Source of the DNA: HGM04593 sp045613945
GTDB lineage: Bacteria; Bacteroidota; Bacteroidia; Bacteroidales; Bacteroidaceae
Direction of reading: 5' to 3'
DNA length: 43,925 nucleotides
NCBI GenBank assembly: GCA_045613945.1
Contig: JAZLBZ010000004.1
Coordinates: forward strand, 1 to 43,925
Part shown: one piece after another, positions 42,225 to 43,925 of the stretch
Layout: the number at the start of each line of letters is the position of its first letter
Position numbering within the stretch: position 1 is the first letter of the stretch
Translations under genes and position numbers: made by a program
The notes under the pieces: generated by a model
The model's input: only the letters and a program-made list of their open reading frames with translations
Database searches by the model: none
Told to the model about the DNA's origin: nothing

Positions 42225-43718
42225 TCAGGCTATTTTTGATATTGCATCAATGAATGACTCTACAGAAGCGGTAACAATGTCGGTATTCGCGCCAAAGCCG
42301 TGATACATCTTGCCCTTATGCGAAATCTGCATATGCACCTTGCCCAAGTCATCACTGCCACGAGTGATTGCCTGAATGAGGAACTCCTCAATGTGCACAC
42401 GACGCTTTGTAATGTTCTTCACTGCTGTTATTGCCGCATCCACAGGACCGTTGCCGCAGGCTGTCTCTGTAAAGACATCACCGTCAAAACTAATCTGCAC
42501 TGTGGCAGTAGGCAGGGCCGACTTGCCGCAGACAACCTGCAGACCAACAAGCTGTATGCTCATTCGGCGATGATTGGTTGTACCCACAAGTACCTCAAGG
42601 TCTCTTGTGGTAATCATCTTTTTCTTGTCGGCAAGTTCAAGGAAACGCTGGTAGATATCGTCCAGTTCCTCGCCCTCGGGAGTGTAGCCAATCTCGCTCA
42701 GATGATGCTTGAGCGCAGCACGTCCGCTGCGTGCTGTAAGAACGATGCTTGACTGGTCGACCCCGACATCCTCGGGAGCGATAATCTCATATGTCTCGCG
42801 GCTCTTGAGCACGCCATCCTGGTGAATGCCCGACGAGTGCGCAAAGGCATTGCGTCCCACAATAGCCTTGTTTGCCTGCACCGGCATGCGCATGAGGTTA
42901 GACACCAGCTTGCTTGTAGCGACAATCTGCCTTGTGTCAATACCCAAGTCAAAGTCAAGGTTCGAGTGGCACTTTATTGCCATCACCACCTCCTCTAGCG
43001 CTGTGTTGCCGGCTCTCTCGCCAAGACCGTTAATTGTCACCTCAACCTGGCGTGCTCCGTTCTGCACAGCTGCAAGGGTGTTGGCGGTTGCCATGCCCAA
43101 GTCATTGTGGCAATGGGTGGAGATAATCGCCTTGTCAATGTTGGGGACATTGTTCTTGAGGTAGGCAATCTTTGCACCATACTCATTTGGCAGACAATAG
43201 CCTGTTGTGTCGGGGATGTTTACCACCGTTGCACCGGCAGCAATCACAGCCTCGATTACACGTGCAAGATACTCCTCGTCCGAGCGGCCTGCGTCCTCGG
43301 CATAGAACTCCACGTCATCCACAAAGCGGCGTGCATATTTCACAGCCTCCACAGCCTGCTCAATGACGGTCTCGGGTGTCATTCGCAGTTTCTCATAAAT
43401 GTGGTAGGGCGATGTACCGATACCGGTGTGTATGCGTCCGCGCTTTGCAAATTCAAGCGCCTGTGCCGCAACATCAATATCCTTTTTCACTGCACGTGTA
43501 AGCGCACATATTGTGGGGTTAGTCACAGCCTTTGAAATCTCCACCACCGAGTTGAAGTCGCCAGGGCTTGAGATGGGGAAACCGGCCTCAATAATGTCGA
43601 CACCAAGTTTCTCAAGTTGGCGTGCAACCTCAATCTTTTCTATTGTGTTGAGCTGACAGCCGGGTACTTGCTCGGCATCGCGGAGAGTGGTATCGAATAT
43701 AAATACTTTTTCGCTCAT
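42225..43718 (-). CDS. leuA: 2-isopropylmalate synthase
   Basis: It condenses acetyl-CoA with 2-oxoisovalerate, the committed and normally leucine-inhibited step. The start at 43718 (MSEKVFIFDTTLRDAEQVPGCQ) gives 497 residues; the 16 extra upstream codons lie in the ilvC-leuA spacer. The HMGL-like TIM barrel shows FDTTLRDAEQVPG with the metal Asp, HCHNDLGMATANTLAA (about 205-220) with metal-binding His residues, and HSSGIHQDG (about 300). A C-terminal LeuA dimer/regulatory domain (about 370-497; GNGPVDAAITAVKNI) is present. It follows ilvC by 64 bp. Confidence 0.96.
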   Translation of the reverse strand: MSEKVFIFDTTLRDAEQVPGCQLNTIEKIEVARQLEKLGVDIIEAGFPISSPGDFNSVVEISKAVTNPTICALTRAVKKDIDVAAQALEFAKRGRIHTGIGTSPYHIYEKLRMTPETVIEQAVEAVKYARRFVDDVEFYAEDAGRSDEEYLARVIEAVIAAGATVVNIPDTTGYCLPNEYGAKIAYLKNNVPNIDKAIISTHCHNDLGMATANTLAAVQNGARQVEVTINGLGERAGNTALEEVVMAIKCHSNLDFDLGIDTRQIVATSKLVSNLMRMPVQANKAIVGRNAFAHSSGIHQDGVLKSRETYEIIAPEDVGVDQSSIVLTARSGRAALKHHLSEIGYTPEGEELDDIYQRFLELADKKKMITTRDLEVLVGTTNHRRMSIQLVGLQVVCGKSALPTATVQISFDGDVFTETACGNGPVDAAITAVKNITKRRVHIEEFLIQAITRGSDDLGKVHMQISHKGKMYHGFGANTDIVTASVESFIDAISKIA

Positions 43719-43782
43719 AGCATTGAGTGATTTTTGCCTATGCAGCCACCCATTAGATGACCGCATAGACTATTACAGTTTT

Positions 43783-43925
43783 TTAGTTGTTCTCGGGGCG
43801 GAGCTTGCGCACTACGGCACCTGCCTGCCACATCTCGGTCTCGCGCATCTCGCGGAGTTCCTCCTCGAGTTTCTGGCGGTAGTCGGGCTGTGAGTTGGTG
43901 TCGATGCTGCGCTGTGCCTCGTTAC
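43783..43925 (-). CDS. ilvC: Ketol-acid reductoisomerase, C-terminal 47 residues (partial)
   Basis: The right edge carries on the minus strand an open frame ending at a TAA (43783-43785). It reads NEAQRSIDTNSQPDYRQK... and ends MWQAGAVVRKLRPENN. This matches the conserved end of Bacteroidota IlvC, the enzyme that makes dihydroxyisovalerate on the shared branched-chain pathway. The gene enters from beyond the window, and its position directly upstream of leuA implies a larger ilv-leu operon whose promoter is outside. Confidence 0.85.
   Translation of the reverse strand, partial: NEAQRSIDTNSQPDYRQKLEEELREMRETEMWQAGAVVRKLRPENN

Noticed and set aside
1..43925. CRISPR arrays, tRNA genes, complete IS elements, prophage or integrase attachment sites
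   Set aside because: I looked for regular spaced repeats, cloverleaf-like segments and transposase or integrase motifs and found none that hold up by eye; a tRNA or CRISPR search tool would be decisive.

Overview
The window looks like a piece of a Bacteroidales (Bacteroidota) chromosome, probably from a gut or oral Bacteroidaceae/Prevotellaceae relative. Evidence: the 5' end of a 16S rRNA gene of the Bacteroidales type at the left edge; many promoters of the Bacteroidota form (TTG, about 19 bp, TAnnTTTG); start codons preceded by A/T-rich leaders rather than strong Shine-Dalgarno sequences; secreted proteins ending in the short Bacteroidota C-terminal module (IYDLxGRKV...GKKVLVK); a large single-chain pyruvate:ferredoxin oxidoreductase; and a GH92 glycosidase. 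Genus cannot be fixed from what is visible.

Layout. 1-747: rRNA promoter and leader running out of the window on the left, then a dispersed inverted-repeat element. 748-2369 (-): folP-cdaA. 2524-4168 (+): a compact three-gene unit coding for an HPr-kinase-like ATPase, a soluble S26-type peptidase and a PqqD-like protein. It looks like part of a peptide-modification system, but no precursor or radical SAM enzyme is present. 4278-15274: three large secreted proteins, namely two paralogous M60-type (enhancin/mucinase-like) metallopeptidases on - and a 1278-residue carbohydrate-binding-like protein on +. 15639-19014 (-): malQ followed by a short formate/nitrite-family channel. 19238-21252 (+): amidase and MCE protein, overlapping by ATGA. 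23121-21394 (-): a GHL10 glycosidase-like lipoprotein or secreted enzyme. 23301-30803 (+): PFOR, a GadC-like amino-acid antiporter, and a GH92 mannosidase that carries a dispersed repeat inserted in frame. 30838-34209 (-): a DUF3078 protein and a CPA2 cation/proton antiporter. 34398-39025 (+): yidC, a conserved hypothetical, a DUF7477 repeat protein and a UDG-superfamily protein. 39085-43925 (-): ilvC (partial)-leuA-leuC-leuD-leuB, the leucine pathway in reaction order apart from leuB being last.

How they fit. The organism appears to be a saccharolytic anaerobe: it degrades host or dietary glycoproteins (M60 peptidases, GH92, GHL10), processes maltodextrins (MalQ), ferments via PFOR, handles acid or organic anions (GadC-like, FNT, CPA2) and makes its own folate and leucine. 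The best candidates for undescribed biology are the HprK-like/S26/PqqD operon, the in-frame mobile-repeat insertion in GH92, and the twin-terminator segment ahead of the DUF7477 gene. Intergenic gaps over 300 bp are 24-747, 11109-11437 and 15275-15638; each is described in the features.
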